64,000 nucleotides of DNA, from assembly GCA_964058845.1 (NCBI GenBank), contig CAXKVR010000315.1, forward strand, positions 124,001 through 188,000. The letters are read 5' to 3'. The position numbers were made by a program, and so were the translations under genes. Shown one piece after another: positions 1 through 11,322 of this stretch (position 1 is the first letter of the stretch; each line of letters starts with the position of its first letter). The DNA comes from Carex sylvatica (Eukaryota > Streptophyta > Magnoliopsida > Poales > Cyperaceae). The notes under the pieces were generated by a model. The model did no database searches and was not told the DNA's origin. It was given only the letters and a program-made list of their open reading frames with translations.

Positions 1-920
1 TAGACAATTTTAAAATTTCTGCTAATCAAACACATAAATTTTAGTGCGGATTCAAACTACTTCGAACGTGCACCGAGCCTACATCGAATCGAATTTGATC
101 TGATTGACTACTCCATATACGAAAGGTATGCAATCCTATTCCTCAACTTATTTAACTTTTTTCAGTTTTGGTCTTCTTGTCATTTTTGCTATTTTTTTTC
201 ATTTCATTTATATGAACCTAGTAGGAATCTTTTCAAGGAGATGAATCTAGTTGGATTAATTTATACTTTTGAGGCAAGAGGGCATTTACTTCTATACAAA
301 GAAACTCGCTCTGTTTTCAGCGACTTTAGCATCGTCAAATATCAAAACGAATCTCAATACCTCTGAATACACATTTTAAATTAAATTAATGGTAATTTAC
401 TTTGATAATTTATTGAATCCAAAAATGAGAAGGTTAGACTGCATTAATGAGGGGGCATTCACGAAAAATTACCACTCTCTTGCCAACTAATGTTAACGCA
501 TCTCTATGTAGGTAGAATAGTATTGTCTCCTATTTCAGCCTTATTTTTTATTCAAACCCTATGAATATTTTCAATAAGAAAAAAATAGGCACAATGTCAG
601 ACACTCAGACTATAACTATTAAAAAAGGTTTTAAAATTTGAAAATTCAAACTTCGTAAAGCTGAGAAAAAAGATCTCAAACAATTACAATAGGACTTCCT
701 TTGAATTTATTGGGCGAGCGGATCATATCAAATTTAATTTGTTGTACATCAGAATAAGGATTTGTGCATAACTTTTTTTGAAGAGAAATGTAAAAGTCCT
801 GCTTTCAGATTTCATTAATCTGTTCAGATTTTAAAACTTTCCATACAAATCTTAATGATGATCGAACGGCGTGCTTATCGAACCACCTCCAATTCCGATA
901 ATAGATAGCACACTCCGGTT
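1..920. other. AT-rich spacer
   Basis: I see no gene, RNA or clear transposon boundary in this stretch. It is AT-rich with poly-A and poly-T tracts, and no reading frame of useful length is present on either strand. Confidence 0.5.
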
Positions 921-928
921 GATTATTT

Positions 929-1097
929 CAGTGTTGTAAAAAACGTTTGTTTAGACCAATTAATCATTGTCGGTGACCGAGCCGTCAAGAATTTTCATGA
1001 TTAATCAACCGATTAATTCTAATTATTTCTAATTATTTCCGATTAATCGTTTGATGGGACCATGTCCGTCCAACAACTGCATACCGTTACAACACTG
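929..1097. mobile_element. hAT-type MITE
   Basis: This 169 bp element begins CAGTGTTGTAA and ends with the reverse complement TTACAACACTG. It is flanked by near-identical 8 bp direct repeats, GATTATTT at 921-928 and GATTATTC at 1098-1105. CAGTG-type inverted ends with 8 bp target duplications are typical of hAT transposons. There is no coding capacity, so it is non-autonomous. Confidence 0.75.
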
Positions 1098-1160
1098 GAT
1101 TATTCTTATTAGAATTGAACATGTACGGATAATATTTGTTAAAGCAGTGACCAAGGCTCA

Positions 1161-1495
1161 GTATTCTCTTTATAAACCATAATTAGAAAAAAAAAATTAT
1201 GAAACCAACATAATTTTTTTTTAAACTATAAGAACTGAAATGCTATTTCGATTTCGAATTTTTTTTTTAGACCAAAATGACAATTCAGTCCCAGGTATTT
1301 TTACAATTTTTTAAAGTATTTTTTTGCTCGAAATCTATAAAAATGGCTGGAACATAAATGTCATTTCGGTCCAAAAAAAAGAGGCAGAAATGACATTTCA
1401 GTTCTTATAATTTTTGTAAAAAAAAAATAATAATAATAAAAAAACACGTTGGTTTCATACTTTTTTTTTTCTAATTATGATTTATAAAAAAAATT
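1161..1495. mobile_element. Foldback MITE with 10 bp target repeat
   Basis: A 335 bp foldback. The left half (TTTATAAACCATAATTAG near 1170) is mirrored by CTAATTATGATTTATAAA near 1471-1488, and the middle also pairs (AAATGACATTTCAG-type segments). The perfect 10 bp direct repeat CCAAGGCTCA lies at 1151-1160 and 1496-1505. The duplication length fits a Mutator-like MITE best. No open frame is present. Confidence 0.65.
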
Positions 1496-1844
1496 CCAAG
1501 GCTCAAGTCTGCGCCGTCCCAGATATTAATGAGTATGCACTTTTTGAACCGAAATTTTTATTATTACCATACTAAAAAAAACTTAAAAACCACTTATTTT
1601 AGAAAATTCAAAATTTATCAAGACCACAATGACACTTGGCGCTCCAATTCTTGAGGGAATTGAGGCCATCATTTGTCACTGCGGCCCTCAAGAATTATCT
1701 AAAGGTGTTAACAGATCAGATTGAGTTGGATCGGGTCATTATTTTATTTATCTTTTTGGACCCAACTCGAAGTCGAAATTATTTCATCCGAATATGACCC
1801 ATGCAACTTTAGTAGTGTATTTTCTGTAGTACCGTGTTTCTGTA

Positions 1845-2102
1845 GGAAACAAATATGCTGCGATCTGAATTAAATGAACAGTATTTTAAAAAAATTATTT
1901 TTTTAATTAATCTGAATTAAATGAACAGTATTTTAAAAAAATTATTTTTTTAAATTTAATTATTGATTTATTTTGAGATGCGTGCACAGAAAAACTAACT
2001 GTTTGGAGATGCGTGTACAAAAAAAGTTGAACGGTTAGATTTGGAAAAACATAAATTTCAAGGTACTGTTCATCAAATTCGGATTGCAGCAGATTTCATT
2101 CC
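1845..2102. mobile_element. Mutator-type MITE, GGAAA-ended family
   Basis: A 258 bp element starting GGAAACAAATATGCTGCGAT and ending with an inverted copy (RC start GGAATGAAATCTGCTGC). It is flanked by the perfect 9 bp repeat GTTTCTGTA at 1836-1844 and 2103-2111. The ends match those of the element at 22448-22636, so both belong to one family. Inside the left half, a 47 bp unit is repeated in tandem (1863-1909 and 1910-1956). No coding capacity. Confidence 0.75.
1863..1956. repeat. 47 bp tandem duplication inside MITE
   Basis: Two adjacent units, each beginning ATCTGAATTAAATGAACAGT and ending in a T-run, with a period of 47 bp. The duplication lies wholly inside the MITE at 1845-2102 and lengthens only its left arm. 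Confidence 0.8.
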
Positions 2103-2542
2103 GTTTCTGTATGCAATCTTAGCTGAGTGATGATATTTTCAGGCCAATCAAAGATGCACGAGAGTGGGAGGTCTTTGAGATTCGTGCCAAAATATGTAAG
2201 ATTTGTGCAAGTTAAAATATGTAACATTGTAGAATTCACATCCTCTCCATTACCTCATGAGGGAATCTTTTACAATTAGTAGATCTGAACCATTCTTTTT
2301 AACTTGGCACGAATATCAAAGTCCAATAATAACTGTCCCCTGCACAAGCTCGAATCTCAAACCGTAAAGTGAGAGTAATCATCAATCGTACTTGAGAGTA
2401 TACGAATCCTACATTGTAGGGCTACTCTATTGGATCAGAAATTCAGAATCCTGTAACTTGATCACTTATTTATTAGTTTATTTATTTATACATCTTAATC
2501 TAAATTATTATATAAATTTTAAAACTAGATGGTAGATACAAC

Positions 2543-3428
2543 TAGGAGTGGCAACGAATCGAACCGAATCGAACTTATCCTAGGTTTGAGTTTGGTTTGA
2601 ATTAATTTCGAACCGAACCTGGTTTGATTTGTTTCGAATCGAACCTATTTCGAACCGAATTAATTGCGAACTACACATTTTTCGAATCGAACCCGAATCG
2701 AATTACGAACCAAATTATTTTTTAGCAGCCCTAGTTATACTGGTAGTTTATACATTAATTTTTTTCTCGCGGGACAAAATTCACATGGCTTCCTTTTACC
2801 AGTATAAATGAGTGTTTTTAAGTTGAAAAATTATTCATGAAAAAATACATCACAACAAATAATCGTAAAAAGAGGATTAAGTACAAGAACTGAAATATAC
2901 AGTAAAACAAGTAATCGTATATCGAGTGCTCACTCGATCAAACTCTTGATCAGACCATCTAATGAAGTGAGAATCCGAAAGGTAGAGAAGGAGGAGGAGA
3001 TACGGCCGAAGAGAGAGGAAAGACAGCCATCTAGGCTGGAGAGAGGAGAGACAGCCAGTCGCCGAGAGCGTCGGCTAGATTTTGGAGCGAGAGGGAGAGT
3101 GAGTTAGGGAGAGGCAGAAAGAGAACTAGGTTATTAAGATTTGAGAGCGATGGAGCGTCGGCTAAGTTAAATTATAACTCTTTATCTTGAATTTTAATTT
3201 CATTAGGTAAATGAACGACCGATGTTATTATGAGATTCGAACCACAAAAAAATCACGAACCTATTTCGATCGAACCAAGCTAGATTTGAGTTTGGTTTGA
3301 ATTAATTCCGAACCGAACCTGGTTTGGTTCGTTTCAATTCGAACCCATTTCGAATCGAATTAAACTCGAATCAAACCCGAATCAAACCCGAATCGAATTT
3401 CGAACCTCGAATTTTTTTGCCAGCCCTA
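2543..3428. mobile_element. Non-autonomous hAT element with TTCGAA-rich ends
   Basis: An 886 bp element starting TAGGAGTGGCAA and ending TTGCCAGCCCTA, flanked by the perfect 8 bp repeat GATACAAC (2535-2542 and 3429-3436). TAGGG-like ends with 8 bp duplications indicate hAT. About 190 bp at each end is built from variants of a TTCGAATCGAACC motif, which would act as subterminal repeats in this superfamily. The middle (about 2970-3160) is purine-rich with GAGAGA tracts. No transposase frame is present. Confidence 0.75.
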
Positions 3429-4299
3429 GATACAACGAAACATAATAATAAAAAAAAGTCGAGTGGGGTCTGACCCAAACTTGACTCGACCCGAATCAGA
3501 TTAAAAAGTTCTAGAATGTCGAATTCATTTACTATTGATAGATTCAGGTCGGATCAAAGATTAACATTCCTACAATAATCATCCAACTCAAAGACTACAA
3601 AGTTGTGAAGAAGAATCGAACTTTTGACAATTGAATAATTAATAATCTTAGAATTTTTTTTGCAGTATTCATTTTCATCATGTTTGATTGAACTCTAAAT
3701 CATAAATTAAGAAGCTCATGCCTTAATTATTTTACCAAACTAACATTAAATAAGCTGATCTAATTAGACGTAAAACAAAACAATCCAAACTAACTCTAAT
3801 AGCATTAGAGCCTGTTTAATTGACGAGAATATCACCGTAAGACGACCGCTTAATTTCATTGGCGATTGTTCGCAATGTTCATTATATAAAACAAATTGTT
3901 GACTAATTTAAATGATCGATAATAATATTGATAGTAATAATGGTATCCACGGAATATTTATTTCATAATTTATCTCAAATGATTTCATTACTGGTATAAT
4001 AATCATTAAAAAAAAGTGATAGTGGTACGCATCACTACGAGTATTTGGGCCCAATTATACACTAATAATTTGTTAATGTTTAGCCGTCGCTACTCGCTAA
4101 AATTTAAATAATCTTAAGTCTGAACCCACCAAGTCATAATTTGCTTATCACAGAGTTATTCAAATGATATATTTTAATTTTAATGTTCTGAGACGTGGTT
4201 CCAGGCTTCCAGCAGGAAATCCGTTTTTCTAATCAACAGGGTAAAAAAAAAGTATAGAAGGTAACTGTGCAATTCCTCTTTTGAAAGACATTAAAAAAT

Positions 4300-4950
4300 A
4301 GGGAATTTCACATATACCCCTCAAAAACTCCAAAATTACGTATCATTTCCTCTAAATTTTAAAATTACGATTTTCTCCCTCTTAAGTCTTAACATCAAAA
4401 ACTCATATATTTACCTATTTTATTGTCTTTTATTTTAAAACTCATTCTAAATTTATAAACTATCCATTTTACCTTTTATTAAAAGTATAAATGCCCCATC
4501 AAACTCAAACTTAAATCTGAAGGGTTCCTCTATTGTTTGATCCGCATGCATTGCAATAAGATCTGTGAGTGTTCGCTTCAATATTCGTGTTGATCTAGCA
4601 CACATGGATTTAAATCAATTTTGATATGTGCATCACATTAAGATATGTGCACATTACTTCAATATTCGTGCATGTTCACTTCAAGATTCGTGTTAATCTA
4701 GTACGCACAGATCTTAAAGCAATTCGGATGGAGAGGAACCCTTCAAATTCAAATTGGAGTCAGATGAGCATTTTATGGATTTTAATAAAAGAATAAAATG
4801 GGTATTTTATAATTTTAGAATGTGTTTCAATATAAAAGACAATAAAATAGATAAATATGCGAGTTTTTAAGTTTAGAGGAGAAAATATGTAATTTTAAAA
4901 TTTAGAGATGAAAATACGTAGTTTTTAAGGGGTATACGTGAAATTACCCA
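4300..4950. mobile_element. Foldback element, GGGAATTTCAC family
   Basis: A 651 bp element whose left arm (GGGAATTTCACATATACCCC) is mirrored on the right (GGGGTATACGTGAAATTACC). The pairing continues through most of its length into a central hairpin around GAAGGGTTCCTC and GAGGAACCCTTC. An 8 bp direct repeat TAAAAAAT flanks it (4292-4299, 4951-4958), but this is low-complexity sequence. The element that hosts the copia at 13782-19094 is a relative. Confidence 0.65.
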
Positions 4951-5000
4951 TAAAAAATGGTGAAAGGTCAAAAAAAGCAGTCAGGGGAGCAGCTCCTTCT

Positions 5001-5179
5001 GAATTCGTATACTCTGAGATATCTCAAACTTTGCGTGACTTTATGGAAGATCCAAACCGTTTAAATACGTTCTGCAAGAATCTCAAAGCACACATAATAC
5101 TGACCCCTACATCACCCCCGAATAGGAACCGGACACGTCGGTCACGCAAAATTTGAGATATCTCAGAGGATACGCACTC
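5001..5179. mobile_element. MITE, CTGAGATATCTCA family, copy 1
   Basis: A ~179 bp element with ~39 bp inverted ends. The left end carries CTGAGATATCTCAAACTTTG and the right end carries TTTGAGATATCTCAGAGGAT. Nearly the same element occurs at 61641-61819, and a diverged copy lies at 35373-35562. Candidate 9 bp target repeats match imperfectly (GCTCCTTCT versus GTTCCATCT). The short open frame crossing it (4938-5156) is an artefact. Confidence 0.65.
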
Positions 5180-5646
5180 GTTCCATCTTTACTGGCTAGG
5201 ATATCTTGTTTCTTAATTCGTATCTGATACACGTAGCAGATCATTCTCAGTTTTAGGATAGTTCGCTACATTTACATATTTTGGTTTTGGTAACAGAAGA
5301 TCTAATTTAACCACTCCTTAATACATTAATTATGATCGAGTCTCGACAGCTCCCCGGAGTTTTGCGCGAGTGGGATTACGTCGTACAGCTTTAAATTTTC
5401 TTTAATACACCTGGTGGTCCAACACCAAGGACCGACAGACGCAATTACGAGCATTTTCTCCACTTTAAAAACCTCCTAACAGAGCTTGTAGATGCTACAC
5501 CGTGTTCATGGTCTCCTTCCTGGAACCCGAATCCGAAACCAGCTTTAAGTTCGTTTAAATGTTGGGAAAATAAAACTGAAATGACGATGTATCAGTTATT
5601 GCCATTTTATTTATACAGCGTACCTCCCTCCGTATTCGTCTTCCCG

Positions 5647-5772
5647 AAAGTAACTCAAAATTTGAGTTTAGTTAAGGACCGTCCGATCTACTTTGGGACG
5701 AGTATTAAATTCCTCGTGCATTGCACTTCTGATCGAACGGTCTGGGTCTAAATTCAACTATTGAGTTACTTT
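5647..5772. mobile_element. MITE-like inverted repeat next to the fucosyltransferase TATA box
   Basis: A ~126 bp foldback starting AAAGTAACTCAAAATTTGAG and ending TTGAGTTACTTT. Inner arms GACCGTCCGATC and GATCGAACGGTC also pair. A related element lies at 63798-63950. It ends about 20 bp before the putative TATA box of the gene starting at 5933, so it forms the proximal upstream region of that promoter. No clean target duplication was found. Confidence 0.55.
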
Positions 5773-5792
5773 AAGTAATCCGGACCTCCCGC

Positions 5793-5799
5793 CTATAAA
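5793..5799 (+). promoter_or_regulatory. Putative TATA box of the fucosyltransferase gene
   Basis: CTATAAA lies 134-140 bp before the ATG at 5933, leaving a 5' leader of roughly 100 nt. The leader is rich in CT (CCTCTCTTTCTCTTCC), as many plant leaders are. Confidence 0.5.
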
Positions 5800-5932
5800 C
5801 CCTTGTTTCCAATTTCCATTTCGTCGAACACAACCTATACCTCTCTTTCTCTTCCTACTCGAACCTTCCACCGACAAATGCGCCACCTTTGTCAGGCGAT
5901 CTGAACCAGGATCGTACGAACCGACTAGTCTA

Positions 5933-8922
5933 ATGGACATGAAGCGGGTTCGGAAGCAGTCTCACACATCCCCCGACCCGCTAAAGGGGGAGGATGACGG
6001 AGAGGCGATGCATCCATTTTCCCATCACGGCAAGAAGAATGGGGTCCAAATCTCCATCCCTGCTTTCGTGCTACTGATTTTCTTCATTGGTGTCATGTTC
6101 TTCGTGTTGATGTCAGGAGTTCACCAGAGCGAGCCTATGGTCACCATCGCTGGTGCAGGTAGTGGAGGCGGAGGCGAGGTCAAAACAGCCTTGCTATCCA
6201 GCTTTAGAAACAGTGAGTCTATTACTTTTTTTTTCTTCTCTCTCTTTTTGTGTGCTAGGTCTTCTATTAATTTTGTCGGTATTTGATGTTTAGTAGCATG
6301 GAAGTGTTGATTTGGGTGAAATAGAGCCTAAAATTTACAAAAAATTGTTACCAAAGTGGTCCATGTGAGGTGAAACCGTGAAAGTGTGGAATTGTGTTTT
6401 GTACAGTTCCAGCTTATTGCCTCAATCAGTGGACACTGGGCCCATGGCAAAAGTTTTGTTTGTTTACTGTACTAAAAGTTATATAGACCCCAGTTCTCGT
6501 CTAAATAGAATATTTAACCTACAATTCTATAAGCGTACAATTAGGAATAATTATGTTCAATACTTGCTAAAATGCAGACAATGAAAAGTTGACCATAATT
6601 TGTCCTTTTTTTTTTTCTTTTTTTTTTTTATAGAAGTACCACAAGCTTCCATTAATTCCTCAGTAAAAGTTTACAATTACAGTTGAGTAGTTCTATAAAT
6701 TACCATGTACTAATATATCCTAACCTGTTTTCTGGTACCATCTCGTAGTACCATTCTTCCCGACAAATCACAGAATCTTACCTATGTGTGATGGACCCTA
6801 CCGAACAGTGGGCCTATTCATCATAGGTCACATAGCCACATTAGGGGAAATTTGTAGGGACAGTATATTTATTGTTCTTAGAAAGTCTATACTCAGTTCA
6901 AGATCAAAGGATAATCTACCTTTAGTTTGCTAGAATGATTTCTATATATTATATACAGCTATGACAGGAATAACCCGAGGTGGATGCAGAATTTTATTTA
7001 ATGGGGGTCAATCATTTACTAACTGTGAGTCATTAATTTAACAATACTTGTGATTTTTATAATTACAGGAGTCAAATTGAATAATATCTAGCAATTTTTT
7101 TTTCTAAAAAGTTTAATAATCAATACCATTCATTAAATTTTGAAAATTAAATGGGATCAATTGAACCCAATCAATCCAGATATATCTCCCCTGGGGGTTA
7201 ATAATATTTTAGACAATATTAAAATCATTTAGAATAGTATGCCATCAACATTTTTTAAAATTTTCTTAAGAACAATAAATTCAGCTAATTTATTGGGACT
7301 TTAAAATAGTACATTACTAATCCTAAAATATTAGCTTGGTTGCTATATAATAAAGATAATATTCTAACACTGTTGAATACTAAATAACAGCAACTCCTTT
7401 TTGAGTTTTCCAACAATGTAGGGACTTTATAGAAATCTTCAGCTTGTTGTTGTTAAATTTTAAGATACTAAAATATCCGTTACTTAATTTCATAATCACT
7501 TTTTCTTTAGGTCTTACAAACCGAGACAAAACCCTAGGGGGGCTATTAGCATCATCTGGATTTGACGACCAATCCTGCCTGAGCCGGTATCGTACAGCAT
7601 TCTACCGTAGAAATACACCACGGAAACCCTCTCGCCACCTTGTACAGAGACTACGAACCCATGAATCCCTCCAGAAAAGATGTGGGCCCGGCACCAGCCA
7701 TTACCAAAAAGCTGTGGAGCAGTTGAGATCTGGTCAAAGCAGCAATCTTGACCCGGGTTGCAACTACCTGGTTTATATATCTTGGGGCGGGTTGGGTAAC
7801 CGAATCCTAACTGTTGCATCTGCATTCCTGTACTCTCTTTTAACTAACAGGGTTTTGTTAGTTGATAGGGGGAAAGACATAAATGACCTTTTCTGTGAGC
7901 CGTTTCCAGAAACCTCCTGGCTTCTTCCTCTTGATTTCCCTCTCAAAAATAGATTAGCAAATTTTTCGGTCAAATCAGAAGAGAGTTACGGTAACATGAT
8001 TAAGAAAAAAGTTAGGGTTAATGAGGCTAATTTTGTATATCTACATCTTGATCATACGTACAATGACGAGGACAAACTCTTCTTTTGTGAAGAGGATCAA
8101 AGAACAATACAAAATGCAAGGTGGCTGATACTACGATCAGATGCTTATTTTGTACCGTCTCTGTTCTTAAATTCACTTTTTCAGGATGAGTTGGACCGGC
8201 TTTTTCCCAAAAAAGATATGGTTTTTCACCACCTGGGTCGGTACCTGTTTCACCCAACAAATGCTGTGTGGGGCCTAATCACACGGTACTACAACTCGTA
8301 CTTGGCCAAGGCAGAAGAGAGAGTTGGAATCCAGGTACGGGTTTTTGAAGTTGAAAGTGGTCCATTTCAACATGTCCTAGACCAAATCATCTCCTGCACG
8401 CAAAACGAAGGCCTTTTACCGAAAACAGTTTCACATGAAATTGTACCTCCGGCAATCACCTCAAAATCTAAATCTGTACTCTTTACTTCACTTAACATAG
8501 AGTATTTTGAGTATATACGAAACATGTATTGGGAAAACCCAACTTCTAGTGGTGAAATTGTCAGTGTGTACCAACCAAGTTACGAAGGGTACCAACAGTC
8601 AGAAAAAAAGAACCATAACAAAAAGGCATGGGCTGAGATGTACCTGTTGAGTCTTACTGACAAGTTGGTGACAAGTGGTTGGTCAACTTTCGGATACGTT
8701 GCTCAAGGCTTAGGTGGCTTGAAACCGTGGATAATGTATAGACCCATGAACCGAACTGTTCCGAATCCACCGTGCCAGAGGGACATGTCAATGGAGCCTT
8801 GCTTTCACACACCTCCGTTTTATGATTGTAAGAAGAAGCGAGGGGCAGATACAGGAAACTTGGTCCCACATGTCAGGCACTGTGATGATATCAGCTGGGG
8901 AATCAAATTGGTTGACCAGTGA
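5933..8922 (+). CDS. Xyloglucan-type alpha-1,2-fucosyltransferase (GT37)
   Basis: Two exons, 5933-6212 and 7511-8922, joined across a GT-AG intron of 1298 bp in matching phase, give 563 residues; Arabidopsis FUT1 is about the same size. The family transfers fucose from GDP-fucose to galactose on cell-wall glycans, xyloglucan for FUT1, in the Golgi. The protein has a short basic cytosolic tail, one hydrophobic segment at about 39-62 (type II Golgi anchor) and a lumenal catalytic domain. Visible family signatures are GGLGNR at 186-191, the nucleotide-binding motif GIQVRVFE at 366-373 with its key Arg370, STFGYVAQGLGGLKPW from 485, and a cysteine-rich C-terminus ending near VRHC. No stop or shift interrupts it. 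The start is the first ATG after the TATA box and precedes the anchor. Other family members act on arabinogalactan proteins, so the acceptor is not certain. Confidence 0.93.
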
Positions 8923-11156
8923 GTTGTAATGTTGTTCTCCGATAACTTTTAGCCTAGATAGTATAAAATTTTGATAAATTTGTACTATATGAGGTTGTGT
9001 GGTATTTTACTTGTTTTTTAGTACTCTTAAGGAACCAATAGAACTAGCAAATGCAATGGGAACATTTCATTTAGTGAAAAAAAATGTGTTTTACATTTGT
9101 TTTCTGTTTTCCCAGGTACCATTTTGACTGGGTTTTGTGGAATGCAAGATGGAACCATATTTAGTATTACAGATTTGCACTGTTTATATTATGTTCTTTA
9201 TTTTTTTAAGCTGTTATCATGAATATGTTTGCTACTCGAATCCAAGTTAAAAGAGTTTAGGTGTGTGGCAATATACCAATAGATAAGTGCTTCTTATTAT
9301 GTATGGTACTGAGCGGTATGCCATGATCCTGATGGAGTGTCCAATGAAACCATGCTCTGATTCCGGCAAATCCTTTATGGAGCTAATTGTAGCTATCAGG
9401 TAAGCTGTCATGTGATTTTCATGTATTAGATTAGGTATATAATATCTTCTGAAAATTTAGTGGTATACAGGAATTATTGATTTGTTATTGTCTTTCTAGA
9501 TTGCATTGCTTGTCTTGGAATTAATGATATCTAGCCAGCCATGTTCATTTGAAAAAGTTCCACCACTTGTTGAATATCAATTAAAAAACATGGTTTGACT
9601 TTAATCGTGACAATCGAGTTCAAGCTGGATTTATTAATTGATACGAAGCCAACTAGTTGATCTTTTTCTAGGTTCTTTTTATTTTTTTTTATTTTTAGTC
9701 TTCAATGCAATTTTTTAGTTATCAGTCATTCATTAGCTATTGATATCAGTGCAGGTTATTCATTTAAAAAAAAAATAGTTTGCTCACTTCACAAAGTAAC
9801 AATATTTCTTGAAACTATTCAGGAACTCTGGTTGATAGATGCTTATATCCTTTAAGAGAGAAAATATTTCTTGGACTTTATGACTTGAAAGGAATATTTT
9901 GTGCTTTAGAGATTCACAGTTAAATTTCTTAAAACTTTTAGGGTTGTCAATTGTTGCTCTTACTTCTTTTCTGGTGCAAAATAAAAAAATGACAATTCTT
10001 TTTTCAAACTTACTCTAATATTGCCACAAAATGTTCATAATTTGTCTGAACAGGTAGGCCAAGGAATGCTGTAACAGCAAAGTTCACTAGTCCCAACAAT
10101 ACTGGAGCTAGACCTTGGGTTTTGTTTAGAAAGTGAAATAGTTTAGTGAAGGCTAATATAACCCAAAACTTTTCTGGAGAAGTGCAGTCTATCTAAAAGA
10201 TCCGAGATGTGGGCCTAAAGATTGTCGATTGGGTTGGGCCTGCATTAATGGATCAAACCCAAAATCAAACTCAAAAATTACTAAAACATAAACTTAAATT
10301 GAATTTCAACCACGAGACAATTTAAAAGGGTTGCAGAACAGACTTGCCATCGGGTTAAACCAATGTTTTTTAATGCAGTTTTGATGAGATATATAGTATG
10401 GGCCGCATATGTAGATTTTTATAGACTTATATATACATATTTGAAAGAAATAATCAAATAAAATAGAGCATAATAATAAGGAATAGATCCAAAAAACATT
10501 ATAATCAGTTCATTTAATTTAAATGGTGCAAAACTGCAAATGAAATAGATCCTATCCTTTGTTTATATGGTATCACTGGTTACAGATCATGCAAATACAA
10601 ACATATTAGATCCAAAAGCAGTCAAGCAGATCCCTTATTAGTCCCCTAGCTCATACAAAAAAGCAGATCGTATGCATCATTCGGCCCAAAAGCAAATCAT
10701 TCAATTCACATCATTTTCTTTGACCCAAAAGCAGTGCGGACAGCTGGAACAGCTGAAGACAACTCAGAAAAGAAGCTCCGGTATAATCTAACTTCTTTAG
10801 TCCCATTTCGTCTAAACAAAATAAATGAAGCGGTGCCTATAAAACCAGGCAGCGCTCCGCAGCAGTTAAGAGACAAAATGTAAATACACTCAACATATAT
10901 TTCGAAAATTGCTAAAGATTGCTGAGTTCAGCATTGTTTTGGTAAAAGGAAAAAAAAATCGAGCATCTATATTGAATTAAATATAATGTACATATATAGT
11001 TAATACAGTTGAAGTACATTAATTTACGAACTCATCTGTTAGTGTACATATATATTGAGACAAAATAGAATTAAAATCCATACTACAATGTACGTACGTA
11101 GTTATCAGCGAAAAATATTCAGTGAAGTTCCTTCACAAAGCTAATTGGTTGAATCA
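8923..11156. other. Fucosyltransferase 3' flank and spacer
   Basis: This holds the untranslated end of the upstream gene, whose polyadenylation site I cannot place. The rest is AT-rich DNA with no readable gene or bounded element. A few less AT-rich patches (9300-9400, 10040-10140) have no long frame. Confidence 0.4.
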
Positions 11157-11164
11157 ATTTTAAT

Positions 11165-11314
11165 CAAAGATTTAAATAGCATTTATCGCGTCATAGCGGA
11201 ATGGCCGCAAAAAAGACGCTATTCTCATATTGCACCGCTATAGCGCGCTATAACGCCGATAGTGATATAGCTTTTATGGTCCGAAAACGCTATAGCGCGC
11301 TATTTAGAACCCTG
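11165..11314. mobile_element. hAT-type MITE, AAATAGC family, copy 1
   Basis: A 150 bp element starting CAAAGATTTAAATAGC and ending with the inverted GCTATTTAGAACCCTG. Near-perfect 8 bp repeats flank it, ATTTTAAT (11157-11164) and ATTTTCAT (11315-11322). The interior contains several CGCTATAGCGCGCTATA-type palindromes. A second copy lies at 59654-59791 in an amylase intron. The small open frame 11201-11401 is spurious. Confidence 0.75.
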
Positions 11315-11322
11315 ATTTTCAT

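Noticed and set aside
7514..8869. Minus-strand open frames across the fucosyltransferase exon
   Set aside because: Shadows of the real gene, with no motif of their own.
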